Positions 24,936-35,084 of a DNA stretch of 64,000 nucleotides are shown one piece after another. Origin of the DNA: Bacteroidales bacterium (lineage in GTDB: Bacteria; Bacteroidota; Bacteroidia; Bacteroidales; UBA932); assembly GCA_017412645.1 (NCBI GenBank), contig JAFPWX010000017.1, positions 1 to 64,000 on the forward strand. The letters run 5' to 3'. Numbering within the stretch: the stretch's first letter is position 1; each line of letters opens with the position of its first letter. The position numbers and the translations under genes are program-made. The notes under the pieces were generated by a model. That model ran no database searches and had not been told where the DNA came from. It was given only the letters and a program-made list of their open reading frames with translations.

Positions 24936-25327
24936 CCGCATACGAGATAATCTCCGGCAATGAATTCTCCATACAGAACGGCTATCTGGAGGCGAAGCTG
25001 CTGCTGGAAAGCAATCCGCGCCCCACGGCAATATTCGCTTTGAGCAACACCATTCTCCTCGGTTCTATAAAGGCCATACGAGAAGCCGGACTTAGAATTC
25101 CGGAAGATATTTCCATTATCTCGTTTGACAATAATAAGTACCTGGATTATATGGTACCGCCTATCAACCGCGTCAGCCAGCCGGTGGAAGATATGGCCAA
25201 ACTCGCTTCCCGTATCCTTTTCGAGAAGATAAACGGGGAAAAACCGGAGCAGGTGACACGCCTATCACTCTCTCCGGTGTTAATGAATGGCTCTTCTGTG
25301 GGAATTTGTCGCCAAGAGGTTACCTGA
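24936..25327 (+). pseudogene. Truncated LacI-family regulator 3 (C-terminal third)
   Basis: From about 24942 the plus strand encodes some 127 residues that align with the end of LacI1 and LacI2: GNEFSIQNGYLEAKLLLESN, PTAIFALSNTILLGSIKAIR and ISIISFDNNKYLDYMVPPIN, ending VGICRQEVT. The helix-turn-helix and first two thirds of the sensor are absent. An apparent longer frame starting at 24674 only reads through antisense DUF2147 DNA, so it is not a real fusion protein. Confidence 0.85.
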
Positions 25328-25333
25328 TCAACA

Positions 25334-27997
25334 CTAAGGTGTAACCGCGTCTGCATCATAAGGACGGCCTACTCCAAGATTCTCAGGCCATAGCCCGGCT
25401 TCCGATTCTTTTCCAAGCTTTATTTTGACTTCTTTGTAAAGGTTGTGTATATCACTCTGTCCTTCGAATGGCAGGATGCGTATAGTTTTAAGGTACTTCT
25501 CTGCTTTTCTGTATTTACCTGCGGCGACCAAAGCTTTGATGCACGTTTCCCCGATATGATAGTTGTCCCTGTGACGCAGATAATACTTTTCCGTGAGCTC
25601 TATCGCCTTATCATAATCTCCGTTGTCGTAATAGCGGCGGGCTAGATTATCCCTGTAGCGCCACTCGTCCCCATCCAGTTCAAATGCCCGGGCGTAATCT
25701 TTCAGGTCTCCCGTCAGAGTAGCGCGGAAGGCATAGAATGGAGCATACGTATTATCATTGTCTTCCATAAGCATTTCAGCTGCCTTTTCATCTCCAAACG
25801 ACACTTTCAACATAGCCAGGAGATATTTTACTTTCCAAGACGCGCCATTGTCCAAGGCCCACTGAAGAACTTCGGCAGACAACTCCCTGAAGGGGAAAAC
25901 AAAATCAAGGGGAGCCTTCTCCGCAACGGAGATGGCGGAAACATCACCTTTTAACCAGGCCTTCCACAATTCCGTAAGTATGCTCTTTTCGGGTGCGGCA
26001 TCAAGCAAAGCCAAGGATTTATCGTTTAAACCAAGATTATGATAAAAAGACGCATATTCATAATAATTCTGGATCTTCATTTCCTCGAAGATGGAAGCAT
26101 CCAATTCCTTGGGAGTAATAATGCCGTCAAGCATCCTTTCAATGTCGGGGAAGTGGCACAGAGGATCCAGTTTCTCTATCATTTCCAATACAGGCTTTTC
26201 CGGCCGACACGTCTGTGATAACACCTCAAGGGCAGTTATATTATGTCCGTTCCCTATCAAAGCTTTTTTTGCATATTCTTCCGCAAGCTTCGGATTACCT
26301 CTACGAAAGTGCAATATCGCCAGTTGTGTCTGGGCGGCGCTACGCAATTCCGGAGTAATTGAAGCCACTTCAAAACGGTCCATTGCATCATAATATTTTC
26401 CAAGACTCAAAGCAATCAGACCGCTGTTGTAATTTGCCATCGGATTATATGTGTCTATAGACAGAACTCTGTTGCAATATGCGTATGCTGTATTGTAATC
26501 CAATCTCCGCTTCAGAATCATCGCTTTAATGTTTAGCGCATCAACGCAAGAAGGTTCAATCAACAATGCCTTATCGACCAGCTTTTCGCTCTTTCGATAT
26601 TCCTTCATTCCGTAATAATATAAAGCATGAAGCGACAGCCCGTCAGCAGATTCTGAGTTAAAGTCCTTATCGATGCTTTTCGGACGGTCGGTGATTTGCG
26701 AATCGGCCGACCATAATTCGCCGGAATCCAGTTCGATTCTTGCAAGTTTTCCCGCAATTTTTCGATCAAGACGAAGTGACTTGCCAGGAGAGAGCAACAC
26801 CTTTTGCGAGAAGAGCGTATTGCCTTTGTCGTCTTTAAATCCAAGCAAGCCCGAAATGGGCACAAGGGGGAATATTCCGACATGGATGCCATCCGAATCG
26901 GAATTCACATTCACCACTGCCTGCAGACTCATATCGTCTACGCCTCCTATACCGGAAAAAGGAAGCCAGTATTCATTCCATTCATCGGTGCCAAAAGGCG
27001 TGAAAAGAATCTGTTTATACGGTGTGTGCACACTGTTTGTATCATTCTGGTTGAAAAGCCTGCCGCTCTGCATCTCAACATACTGCGAGCCTTTATCAGT
27101 CAGAAGATCCACCCATATTTCTCCTTGACGAGATTGTGCCCAACTGAAATATTTTCTTCCAGCCTTCTCATCCCTGAGAGCATAATGCAACATTCCATAG
27201 TCTTCATCCTGCCAATATGCCCCGAAAAAACTCTTGTGCGAGCCGCCCGGATGGAAAGAGTGATCCTGGCCGAATCGCTGCCCGTCGTAACGGCTTAAAT
27301 CATGAGGTCCCTCAACCGGATAGGGAGAAGTCTGCCCATTATGACCAATGGTATACTCCGCAGGGTAGACGAGAACCAGATCCGAGCCGGCTTTTACTGC
27401 AGAATTCGCCCATGTATAGTATGGTTGGTACTCTCCTGAGCCATTATGCCAAAAAGATCGCGTCCTGACCCACATCGCTTCCTTAGGTAGATTGATTTCC
27501 ACAACCCAACGGCTTCTGGCCAAGAGCTCACTAACACCGATAAAACAACTCACACTACCATCGGGATTGATTGTTGTTTTATAATCTACCGGGTGCGAAC
27601 ACGATGGGGCGTGCCCTATTACACCATAATTAAATTCTATACCTCCGCTGGTCCAAGGGCCACGCAATGATATATCCCTAAATTTTACGACATCGTTGTC
27701 ATAGAACAGCTCTTTTCTGTTTATTTTGTCATACACCGACCATATTTTACCGCCTATCTCTGGGAAGATCTTAACTCTCAGATAATCATTTTCCAAGACT
27801 ACCATCTTCCAACTTTTCTCCTCATGAGACAAGGCAAAACCAGAATATCTCAAGTAAGGATAAACCCTGTCCGTTTTCGCTATAGGATTCGGATCCGAAA
27901 ATGGATAAGTGCGGAGAGTAGTGTCTTTAACAGTGACCGTTTGCGCGTTTACTAAAGCAGAAGTAAATGCAAATAGCAGCAAGATGTTTCTTTTCAT
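25334..27997 (-). CDS. Exported DUF5107 and TPR-repeat protein
   Basis: The 887-residue protein has a signal peptide (MKRNILLLFAFTSALVNA). A DUF5107 domain of the galactose-mutarotase-like beta-sandwich type follows (about 40-330: VLENDYLRVKIFPEIGGKIW, GPWTSGGIEFNYGVIGHAPS, RSFWHNGSGEYQPYYTWANS). The C-terminal half is TPR helices (LHALYYYGMKEYRKSEKLVD, AYCNRVLSIDTYNPMANYNS, ARRYYDNGDYDKAIELTEKY). In this phylum such proteins accompany glycoside-hydrolase loci and are thought to bind or process carbohydrates, though catalysis is not shown. It is divergent from the sigma-factor operon, and the 134-base gap is AT-rich with a TATTAATATAG-type inverted repeat near 28010-28035. Confidence 0.82.
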   Translation of the reverse strand: MKRNILLLFAFTSALVNAQTVTVKDTTLRTYPFSDPNPIAKTDRVYPYLRYSGFALSHEEKSWKMVVLENDYLRVKIFPEIGGKIWSVYDKINRKELFYDNDVVKFRDISLRGPWTSGGIEFNYGVIGHAPSCSHPVDYKTTINPDGSVSCFIGVSELLARSRWVVEINLPKEAMWVRTRSFWHNGSGEYQPYYTWANSAVKAGSDLVLVYPAEYTIGHNGQTSPYPVEGPHDLSRYDGQRFGQDHSFHPGGSHKSFFGAYWQDEDYGMLHYALRDEKAGRKYFSWAQSRQGEIWVDLLTDKGSQYVEMQSGRLFNQNDTNSVHTPYKQILFTPFGTDEWNEYWLPFSGIGGVDDMSLQAVVNVNSDSDGIHVGIFPLVPISGLLGFKDDKGNTLFSQKVLLSPGKSLRLDRKIAGKLARIELDSGELWSADSQITDRPKSIDKDFNSESADGLSLHALYYYGMKEYRKSEKLVDKALLIEPSCVDALNIKAMILKRRLDYNTAYAYCNRVLSIDTYNPMANYNSGLIALSLGKYYDAMDRFEVASITPELRSAAQTQLAILHFRRGNPKLAEEYAKKALIGNGHNITALEVLSQTCRPEKPVLEMIEKLDPLCHFPDIERMLDGIITPKELDASIFEEMKIQNYYEYASFYHNLGLNDKSLALLDAAPEKSILTELWKAWLKGDVSAISVAEKAPLDFVFPFRELSAEVLQWALDNGASWKVKYLLAMLKVSFGDEKAAEMLMEDNDNTYAPFYAFRATLTGDLKDYARAFELDGDEWRYRDNLARRYYDNGDYDKAIELTEKYYLRHRDNYHIGETCIKALVAAGKYRKAEKYLKTIRILPFEGQSDIHNLYKEVKIKLGKESEAGLWPENLGVGRPYDADAVTP

Positions 27998-28131
27998 TAG
28001 CGTAGTATTATTATATTAATATAGTCGATATATTATTGACAATCCCCCAAGACTTAATTGCTCAGATTATTTATTATTTTTCTTTTAATTGATTTAGGGA
28101 AATTAAACCAAAGTAACGACTATTATTACAG

Positions 28132-28695
28132 ATGACCGACCGCATAATTATCAATCAAGCAATCCGTAATTTGGCCGAAAATGGCTCTGAGGATGCCCTG
28201 CGGACCCTGTATTTGGCATATTATGCCAGACTCAGGTCGTTCGTCGATTATTATGTTCTTTCCGATGTCGAGGCAGAGGAGGCCATATCCGACACCTTTC
28301 TATCCATTTGGATGAACAGAGATCATCTGAACGAGATTGACAATTTCGACACCTACATTTTCAAAATCGCAAAATATAAGGCCATCACCAGTTTCCGGAC
28401 CGGACTGAAAGAGAAAAAACGCTTACCGACTAACTCTGATGCAGGGCTTCATCTGAATGACGTCCCTGAAAGCAGAACGCCAGAGTCCAGTATCATCTCC
28501 GCAGAAACAGTTTCAAGGCTGGACAAAGCGCTTGATTCGCTTCCGGCCAGATGCCGGCTCGTATTTCAGATGGTCCGTCTTGACAAACTACGATACAAAA
28601 CTGTTGCAGAAATACTTGGGTTGTCGGTGAAGACGGTAGAAAACCATGTGGCACATGCTGTTTCCCGACTTAGAAAGGCACTAACTGAAGAATAA
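28132..28695 (+). CDS. ECF RNA polymerase sigma factor
   Basis: The 187-residue sigma factor has region 2 (LRSFVDYYVLSDVEAEEAIS, DTFLSIWMNRD, FDTYIFKIAKYKAITSFR) and region 4 (LDSLPARCRLVFQMVRLDKL, VAEILGLSVKTVENHVAHAV). It is the first gene of the import operon and is followed three bases later by a FecR-type anti-sigma factor. In Bacteroides this arrangement with an STN-containing SusC gives substrate-induced transcription of the whole locus through a trans-envelope signal. Confidence 0.94.
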   Translation: MTDRIIINQAIRNLAENGSEDALRTLYLAYYARLRSFVDYYVLSDVEAEEAISDTFLSIWMNRDHLNEIDNFDTYIFKIAKYKAITSFRTGLKEKKRLPTNSDAGLHLNDVPESRTPESSIISAETVSRLDKALDSLPARCRLVFQMVRLDKLRYKTVAEILGLSVKTVENHVAHAVSRLRKALTEE

Positions 28696-28698
28696 AAA

Positions 28699-29673
28699 AT
28701 GCGTATGGACAAAGACAATATAATAAATGAGGCTATTGCCCGTCTGCTCTCCAAAGAGAACGATTGTTCTGATATAATCACTATCAGCAACTGGCTGATG
28801 GAAAACGAGAACAACAAGACTCAGTTGCAAGAGCTTGAAGAGTATTGGGACAGGCCCATCGGCAACTATTTCGATGCCGAATTATCCTTTGCAGCTAATA
28901 AAGAAGCTATCTTCAAGGGAAAGAGCACTAAACACGGTCCTGTTCCAAGAAAAGTGCTATTGCCGGCAATCCTTTCGGCCGCCGCCATTATCAGCGCAAT
29001 AGGAGTTATTCTTTTTACCGCAACTAAAAAGCCGTCCCAGGTCTATAATTATACCGCGCAGGGCGAGGTGACCAGTTTTGACCTTCCGGACGGATCAGAA
29101 GTCCATTTAAACAAAGGTAGCACGCTTTGTTACTACGACAATCCCTCCGGGAAAGAGAGGAAAGTCTCTCTCCAAGGAGAAGCGTTTTTCAATGTCCGGC
29201 ATGATTCCGCGCACCCGTTTGTTGTCAATATCGAGGATGCATATATACGAGTGCTGGGGACAAAGTTCAATGTCAATTGTGGCTATCAAAACAATGTCAT
29301 AGTGACCACTTTGATAGAAGGGGCAGTAGAATTCGTTCACAGGGGCAATAAGATATCACTTAGTCCCAGCGAACAGTTGATATATGACAGATCCCGTGGC
29401 GAAACCCGCAAGGCGGAAGTCGAGGTGGAGCGCTACACCTCCTGGAAAGAAGGTTTGTATAAATATAAGTCGATCTCTCTTGGGGAACTGGCGGAAGAAC
29501 TGAGCATCAACTACGGTCGCCAGGTACTGATAGATCCATCACTGAAGGACATAATCATGTCTGGCACTTTCCACAGGAGTCAAAGCCTTGAAGAGATACT
29601 TCGCATCCTTCAAAGCTGCTTCGACGTCAAATGGAAGTATAATGAAGATATTATTTATTTGAGTTCAAAATAG
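28699..29673 (+). CDS. FecR-type anti-sigma factor
   Basis: The 324-residue inner-membrane protein has a cytoplasmic N-terminal sigma-binding part (1-85), one membrane helix (about 87-107, LLPAILSAAAIISAIGVILF), a periplasmic FecR domain (about 115-220: VTSFDLPDGSEVHLNKGSTL, VSLQGEAFFNVRHDSAHPFV) and a C-terminal DUF4974 domain (SISLGELAEELSINYGRQVL). It should hold the preceding sigma factor inactive until the SusC STN domain signals ligand. An ATG two codons further on (28705) is an equally possible start. Confidence 0.93.
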   Translation: MRMDKDNIINEAIARLLSKENDCSDIITISNWLMENENNKTQLQELEEYWDRPIGNYFDAELSFAANKEAIFKGKSTKHGPVPRKVLLPAILSAAAIISAIGVILFTATKKPSQVYNYTAQGEVTSFDLPDGSEVHLNKGSTLCYYDNPSGKERKVSLQGEAFFNVRHDSAHPFVVNIEDAYIRVLGTKFNVNCGYQNNVIVTTLIEGAVEFVHRGNKISLSPSEQLIYDRSRGETRKAEVEVERYTSWKEGLYKYKSISLGELAEELSINYGRQVLIDPSLKDIIMSGTFHRSQSLEEILRILQSCFDVKWKYNEDIIYLSSK

Positions 29674-29676
29674 AAA

Positions 29677-32600
29677 ATGCGCAAGGTTTTAATCCTGCTG
29701 GTTCTAATACTGTGCATGCCACAGTATGCTTTTGCCCAGCAACAAGAGTTCACCTTCAATTTCCGAACGAACAAAGTATCCCTTGCGGAATACTTTTCGG
29801 CAATTGAAAGCCAGAGCGACTACCTGTTTGTTTATGCCGACAACACAATCAGCGGCTACACCGCGCCGGCAATACGCGGTCCCGTGGACCTGAATACCGT
29901 TCTGGAAACATTATTCAAGGATACTCCTTTAAAGTATGAAATCATAGGTCAGCATATTACAGTATCACTCCAGAAAGACAAAGCCGGCAACAATCAGCCG
30001 ACACAGGGCAGCGTTTATTCCGGCACAGTACATGACGAATCCGGACTCCCTGTCATAGGAGCCGTAATAATGGAAAAAAACAGCGCCAAGGGAGTAACTG
30101 CTGACAGAAACGGACACTTTAGTATTACCTCCCAAGAAGGGACGGTCCTGGTTGTACAGTCCCTTGGCTACACGGATTATGAGTTTGTGGCAGGCAGGCA
30201 GAAAACAAAGCTTTCCATAACTCTTCGGGAAAAGAATGAACTGTTGGATAAAGTAGTAGTGGTAGGCTTCTCAACCCAAAAGAAAGTCAACCTAACCGGT
30301 TCTGTAGCAACATTGGATTCCAAGGCATTCGAGGCTATTCCTGTACAAAACGCCGTTCAGGCGTTGCAAGGGAAAGTTCCCGGGCTTACAATCACAGAGT
30401 CTTCCGGACAGTTAAATTCACGTGCCAACATGTCGATAAGAGGACTTGCGACAATTGGGGAGGGATCGTACGCAAACATCCTGGTTCTTATTGACGGCTT
30501 AGAGGGAGACCTTCACTCAATCAACCCACAGGACATTCAGGACATCTCTGTGCTGAAAGATGCGGCTGCATCCTCAATTTATGGGTCCAGAGCGCCGTTC
30601 GGAGTTATTCTTGTAACTACCAAAAGCGGAAAAAGCGGACGAACGGTCATCAATTACAACAATAACTTCCGTTGGAGTTCGCCGATAAATCTCCCAACTG
30701 AATCTGATTCGTATACCTGGGCGACATACTTTAACGATGCCGCACGCAATGGAGGCTCAAGTCCATGGATTGCAGATGAAACACTCCAAAGAATCCGCGA
30801 TTACATGGATGGGAAAATACCTTACAATACCGTACCGTTGGAAAGCAACCCCAACGTCTGGAACTCAGGATACGATCAGGCAAACGATAATATAGACTAT
30901 TACCGTGTTTTTTACAAGACACTCACTTTCGAACAAGAACACAATGTTAGCGTGAGCGGGGGCAACGACATTCTTTCTTATTATACGTCAGCAAATTTCC
31001 TTAAACAAGAAGGAAAGATGAATTATGGAGGAGACGGACTGAGCCGTTTCAACCTTTTGGCAAAACTGAATGCCAACCTGTCTGAAAGAGCGACCTTATC
31101 GTACAACACAAGATTGATAAGAGAGTACTATTTCCAGCCTGCTGCTATGAACGATGAGATGTTCTTCACTGAAATCGGCAGACAGTCCTGGCCTATCGGT
31201 CCCTTGTACGACCCTAACGGTTTTCTTTACAACGACCATGTTCTTCGAATGATTGCCGGCCATACAAACACCGACAATACCGTCTCTTCCCACCAATTGC
31301 TTTTACGCCTGGAACCAATCAAAGGATGGATGATTAATGCAGATGTGAATTACAGGCTGGATTATACGATCACACATGAGGATTTTTACCCGGCCCGCCA
31401 AATGGCCGTGGACGGTGTGACTTATGCAAACGAGTGGTACAGAAACTATACTCATGAAAGGCCTTCGAAAAATGAATACTACAACCTGAACCTGTATTCC
31501 TCCTACGAAAGGAGCATCAATGATGCGCACTATTTTAAATTCATGGTCGGCTCCCAGATAGAAGATAGCGAATACCGCTATTCCCTTGTCACGCAGAACA
31601 CGCTGGTTACTCCTTCAGTAATATCAATCGACTCCGCCACTGGTCTTGGAGTGTATGGGCAAACTCTTATCCCTACCGTAGGAGGAGACTATTCGGGATG
31701 GAGCACCATGGGATTCTTCGGAAGGATAGATTACAATTATAAAGAACGGTATCTGATTGAGGCAAATGCCAGATACGATGGCACATCCCGCTTCCGCAAA
31801 GCCAACAGATGGGGATTCTTCCCGTCAGTGTCGCTTGGATGGAATATCGCCAAAGAGCCATTTATGGCCGGAGTCAGCAAGTATATCGACATGCTGAAAC
31901 TGAGGGCTTCATATGGCTCCATTGGCAACCAATACACGAACTCCCCGTACCCCACCTATGCCAATGTAGGATATCAGTTCAACGGAGGGGAATGGCTGAT
32001 AAACGGCACAAAACCCAATATCTCCTGGTTCCCGGGCCTTATCAGCACTTCACTCACATGGGAAGAAGTGCGTTCCAAAAATCTCGGTATAGACTGGGCG
32101 TTATTCGACAAACGCCTTACCGGCTCTTTCGATCTTTTCCGACGCGAAACCCTTAATATGGTTGGCCCCTCTGACGAGCTTCCTGTCGTCCTTGGCACGG
32201 CGGTGCCCGCCTCCAACAACACCGATTTGCGCACAGACGGCTTTGATTTGGAGATTCAATGGAAAGATGTCATAAAGAATTATTTTGCTTATGGTGTCCG
32301 CTTCGTTCTCTCGGACGCCCAGGGCACAATTACCAGATATTCCAATCCGTCCAAAACCCTTTCAAAGAATTATGCAGGAAAGAAGTGGGGAGAAATCTGG
32401 GGATTTGAAACAGTGGGGATAGCCAAAACCCAAGAAGAGATTGATGCTCATTTGTCCTCTCTCCCGAATGGTGGACAGAATGCAATAGGCCTCAATTGGG
32501 GCGCTGGAGATATAATGTATGCCGACTTGAACAAAGACGGCAAGATTGACTCCGGAGCGTATACCCTTGATGATCATGGAGATCTGAAAGTAATCGGCAA

Positions 32601-33111
32601 TACCACGCCGAGGTTTAACTTCGGTCTTGACTTGACCGCCGAATTCAAAGGTTTTGATTTAAGAATCTTCCTCCAGGGAACGGCAAAGAGGCAGTATTTT
32701 CAGAACACCTTCTATTTTTGGGGAGCAGGCCAGGGCGTGTGGTGGTCTATGTGTCTGAAAGAGCACGAAGACTACTTCAGGGACGACCCCAATCATGTAC
32801 TCGGGCTGAATCTTGACAGTTATTATCCAAAGCCCGTATGGGGCTCAGACCGAAACCGCCAGGTGCAAACGAGATATTTGCAGGATGCTTCATACATGAG
32901 ACTCAAGAATATCCAATTCGGATATACCATTCCTGAAAAACTGACAAGCAGGATTGGAATAAAAAAGCTCAGATTGTTCTTCACTGGAGAAAACCTATTC
33001 ACTCTGACAAAGATGATAACCATATTTGACCCAGAGACCATAGATACAACTATGGGTAGTTCATACCCGCTCTCAAGAGTCTCCGCCTTTGGAGCAAACA
33101 TAACTTTTTAA
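29677..33111 (+). CDS. SusC/RagA-type TonB-dependent transporter with STN domain
   Basis: This 1144-residue outer-membrane importer has a signal peptide (MRKVLILLVLILCMPQYAFA), then an STN signalling domain (about 24-95), which links it to the FecR/sigma pair. A carboxypeptidase-like regulatory domain follows (about 110-190: GTVHDESGLPVIGAVIMEKN), then the plug (VVVGFSTQKKVNLTGSVATL, VQALQGKVPGLTITESSG, ILVLIDGLEGDLHSINPQDI, VLKDAAASSIYGSRAPFGVI) and a 22-strand barrel ending SAFGANITF. It forms a lidded pair with the following SusD. Three bases separate it from fecR. The substrate cannot be read from the sequence; the neighbours suggest an amino-sugar or nucleoside-containing glycan. Confidence 0.96.
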   Translation: MRKVLILLVLILCMPQYAFAQQQEFTFNFRTNKVSLAEYFSAIESQSDYLFVYADNTISGYTAPAIRGPVDLNTVLETLFKDTPLKYEIIGQHITVSLQKDKAGNNQPTQGSVYSGTVHDESGLPVIGAVIMEKNSAKGVTADRNGHFSITSQEGTVLVVQSLGYTDYEFVAGRQKTKLSITLREKNELLDKVVVVGFSTQKKVNLTGSVATLDSKAFEAIPVQNAVQALQGKVPGLTITESSGQLNSRANMSIRGLATIGEGSYANILVLIDGLEGDLHSINPQDIQDISVLKDAAASSIYGSRAPFGVILVTTKSGKSGRTVINYNNNFRWSSPINLPTESDSYTWATYFNDAARNGGSSPWIADETLQRIRDYMDGKIPYNTVPLESNPNVWNSGYDQANDNIDYYRVFYKTLTFEQEHNVSVSGGNDILSYYTSANFLKQEGKMNYGGDGLSRFNLLAKLNANLSERATLSYNTRLIREYYFQPAAMNDEMFFTEIGRQSWPIGPLYDPNGFLYNDHVLRMIAGHTNTDNTVSSHQLLLRLEPIKGWMINADVNYRLDYTITHEDFYPARQMAVDGVTYANEWYRNYTHERPSKNEYYNLNLYSSYERSINDAHYFKFMVGSQIEDSEYRYSLVTQNTLVTPSVISIDSATGLGVYGQTLIPTVGGDYSGWSTMGFFGRIDYNYKERYLIEANARYDGTSRFRKANRWGFFPSVSLGWNIAKEPFMAGVSKYIDMLKLRASYGSIGNQYTNSPYPTYANVGYQFNGGEWLINGTKPNISWFPGLISTSLTWEEVRSKNLGIDWALFDKRLTGSFDLFRRETLNMVGPSDELPVVLGTAVPASNNTDLRTDGFDLEIQWKDVIKNYFAYGVRFVLSDAQGTITRYSNPSKTLSKNYAGKKWGEIWGFETVGIAKTQEEIDAHLSSLPNGGQNAIGLNWGAGDIMYADLNKDGKIDSGAYTLDDHGDLKVIGNTTPRFNFGLDLTAEFKGFDLRIFLQGTAKRQYFQNTFYFWGAGQGVWWSMCLKEHEDYFRDDPNHVLGLNLDSYYPKPVWGSDRNRQVQTRYLQDASYMRLKNIQFGYTIPEKLTSRIGIKKLRLFFTGENLFTLTKMITIFDPETIDTTMGSSYPLSRVSAFGANITF

Positions 33112-33122
33112 TTGAAGGGATT

Positions 33123-35078
33123 ATGAAATTCAAATTGATTATTCTTTCATCAGTATTGATTCTGATCTCGTCCTGTCAGGGCTTTCTTGACAAGACCCCT
33201 ATGTCCCTTTCACCGGAGAATTATTACACGATAGAAACAAACGTAACATCTTTCCCGCTGTCTTTATATTCACTGTTTGCCTCTCATGGTCTCTATGAGT
33301 GGGGGACCTTCCAATTGGATGTAAACACCGACAACATGGCTTATGTTACTCCCGACAACCGGTTCGCCCCTGGCTACTGGAAAGTGCCGGAAGTAGAAGG
33401 AGGTTGGAATTCCTGGGGAGCCATTTATCAGATTAATTCTTTTCTTGCTTTGGTTCCAGGCCTTTATGAAGCAGGAAAAATCAGCGGCTCTGAGTCGTCC
33501 ATACGCCAGGCAATCGGAGAGGTTTATTTTTTCCGGGCCTTGGACTACTTTAACAAACTTCAGGTGTTCGGTGATTTGCCAATTATTGACAAAGTGCTGG
33601 ATAACGATTTGGAGAAACTCACAGCAGCGAGTCGCAGATCTCCCAGAAATGAAGTTTCAAGGTTCATCCTCTCCAATCTGGACAAGGCTCTGGAATATCT
33701 TTCAGAAAGCCCGAATGGTGGGAAGAACAGGATAAATACCGATTGTGCGCATATGCTTAAGTCGCGTGTTGCATTATATGAGGGTACTTTTCTAAAGTAC
33801 TTTAAAGGCACTCCATTCGTCCCCTGTGACGATGCATGGCCAGGCAAAACGAAGGAATTTACTGCATCTTACTCATATCCGGAAGGTAGCATTGATGCTG
33901 AGTATAACTGGTTCCTTGATGTCGCAATGAAGGAATCAGCCATAATCGCCGAAAAATACAGCCTTACTCCCAATACTTGCTTGCTCCAGCAATCATTATC
34001 TGAACCGGCAAATCCATACTTCGACATGTTTGGCGCAACCAATATGTCTGATTATCCGGAAATCATTCTTTGGAGAGCATATAATGTAGACCAGTTTATC
34101 ACCAATTCCGTCAATCAATGGACTTCTGACAGCAATTGTGGTTATGGCACCACAAAAAGTATGGTAGAAGCGTTTGTCATGAAGAACGGTCTGCCCATAT
34201 ATGCGACCGGCTCCGGCTATCCTGGCGATTCCAACCTGCTCACCATAACGAAAGACCGTGATTCGAGGGCTCAGCTATTCATCAAAAAACCAGGAGACCG
34301 GAACCTCTTTGGTACTCCGACAGGCCCTGGCCAGGAAATAGAAAGTTGGCCTAGGATTACAGATGGGGCACAGTCCAATCGCTATACAACCGGATATACC
34401 ATCAGAAAAGGACTCAATTTCGATCCTGCACAAAACATCCAACAACAATGTTCGATAGGTTCTATTGTTTTTAGGGCTTCTGAAGCTTACCTCAACTACA
34501 TAGAGGCTTGTTATGAAAGAACTGGGACCATCGATGCCTCTGCGGACAAATATTGGAGAGCTATACGTAAAAGAGCCGGCATTGAGGAGGACTACAATGT
34601 CACCATCGCCGCTACCAATATGGTCAAGGAGGGAGAAAGCGATTGGGGTGCATGGTCTGGAGGGACGCTGGTGAATGCAACTCTTTTCAACATTCGCAGG
34701 GAACGCAGATGTGAATTCATGGCTGAAAATTTCCGCAACTCAGACCTGGTGCGTTGGAGATCTATGGACCAAATGATTACGACTCCATATACCATCCTTG
34801 GAATAAACCTGTGGGAAGCTTCCGACAGGAGTAAATTCGGAGCTATCTACGGAGGTGTGAACGTATCTCCGGAATCATTTAGCAAATACCTCGCGCCATA
34901 CCACATTCTATCCAACAACAGGGTATACAACGGTTATCGCTGGCACATGGCTCATTATCTGAGTCCCATCGCAATTCAGCATTTCCTTATCACAGGAGGA
35001 GGTGATGTCGAAGCGTCCACGTTATACCAGAATCCATATTGGCCACGAAAAGCATACGAAGGCCCTGTAGACATGTAA
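33123..35078 (+). CDS. SusD/RagB-type surface glycan-binding lipoprotein
   Basis: The 651-residue surface lipoprotein has an SSC lipobox with Cys18, followed by QGFLDKTPMS, the usual opening of SusD proteins. The TPR-rich fold is visible in AIGEVYFFRALDYFNKLQVF, MLKSRVALYEGTFLKYFKGT and FRASEAYLNYIEACYERTGT. The C-terminal NIRRERRCEFMAENFRNSDL is the RagB/SusD hallmark. It caps the SusC barrel and first binds the ligand. It starts 11 bases after susC in the same operon. Confidence 0.95.
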   Translation: MKFKLIILSSVLILISSCQGFLDKTPMSLSPENYYTIETNVTSFPLSLYSLFASHGLYEWGTFQLDVNTDNMAYVTPDNRFAPGYWKVPEVEGGWNSWGAIYQINSFLALVPGLYEAGKISGSESSIRQAIGEVYFFRALDYFNKLQVFGDLPIIDKVLDNDLEKLTAASRRSPRNEVSRFILSNLDKALEYLSESPNGGKNRINTDCAHMLKSRVALYEGTFLKYFKGTPFVPCDDAWPGKTKEFTASYSYPEGSIDAEYNWFLDVAMKESAIIAEKYSLTPNTCLLQQSLSEPANPYFDMFGATNMSDYPEIILWRAYNVDQFITNSVNQWTSDSNCGYGTTKSMVEAFVMKNGLPIYATGSGYPGDSNLLTITKDRDSRAQLFIKKPGDRNLFGTPTGPGQEIESWPRITDGAQSNRYTTGYTIRKGLNFDPAQNIQQQCSIGSIVFRASEAYLNYIEACYERTGTIDASADKYWRAIRKRAGIEEDYNVTIAATNMVKEGESDWGAWSGGTLVNATLFNIRRERRCEFMAENFRNSDLVRWRSMDQMITTPYTILGINLWEASDRSKFGAIYGGVNVSPESFSKYLAPYHILSNNRVYNGYRWHMAHYLSPIAIQHFLITGGGDVEASTLYQNPYWPRKAYEGPVDM

Positions 35079-35084
35079 ACCATT

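Noticed and set aside
24674-25327. A 217-residue frame joining antisense DUF2147 sequence to a LacI C-terminus
   Set aside because: The first third is the reverse complement of a known coding sequence and has no helix-turn-helix; it is a junction artefact rather than a fusion regulator.
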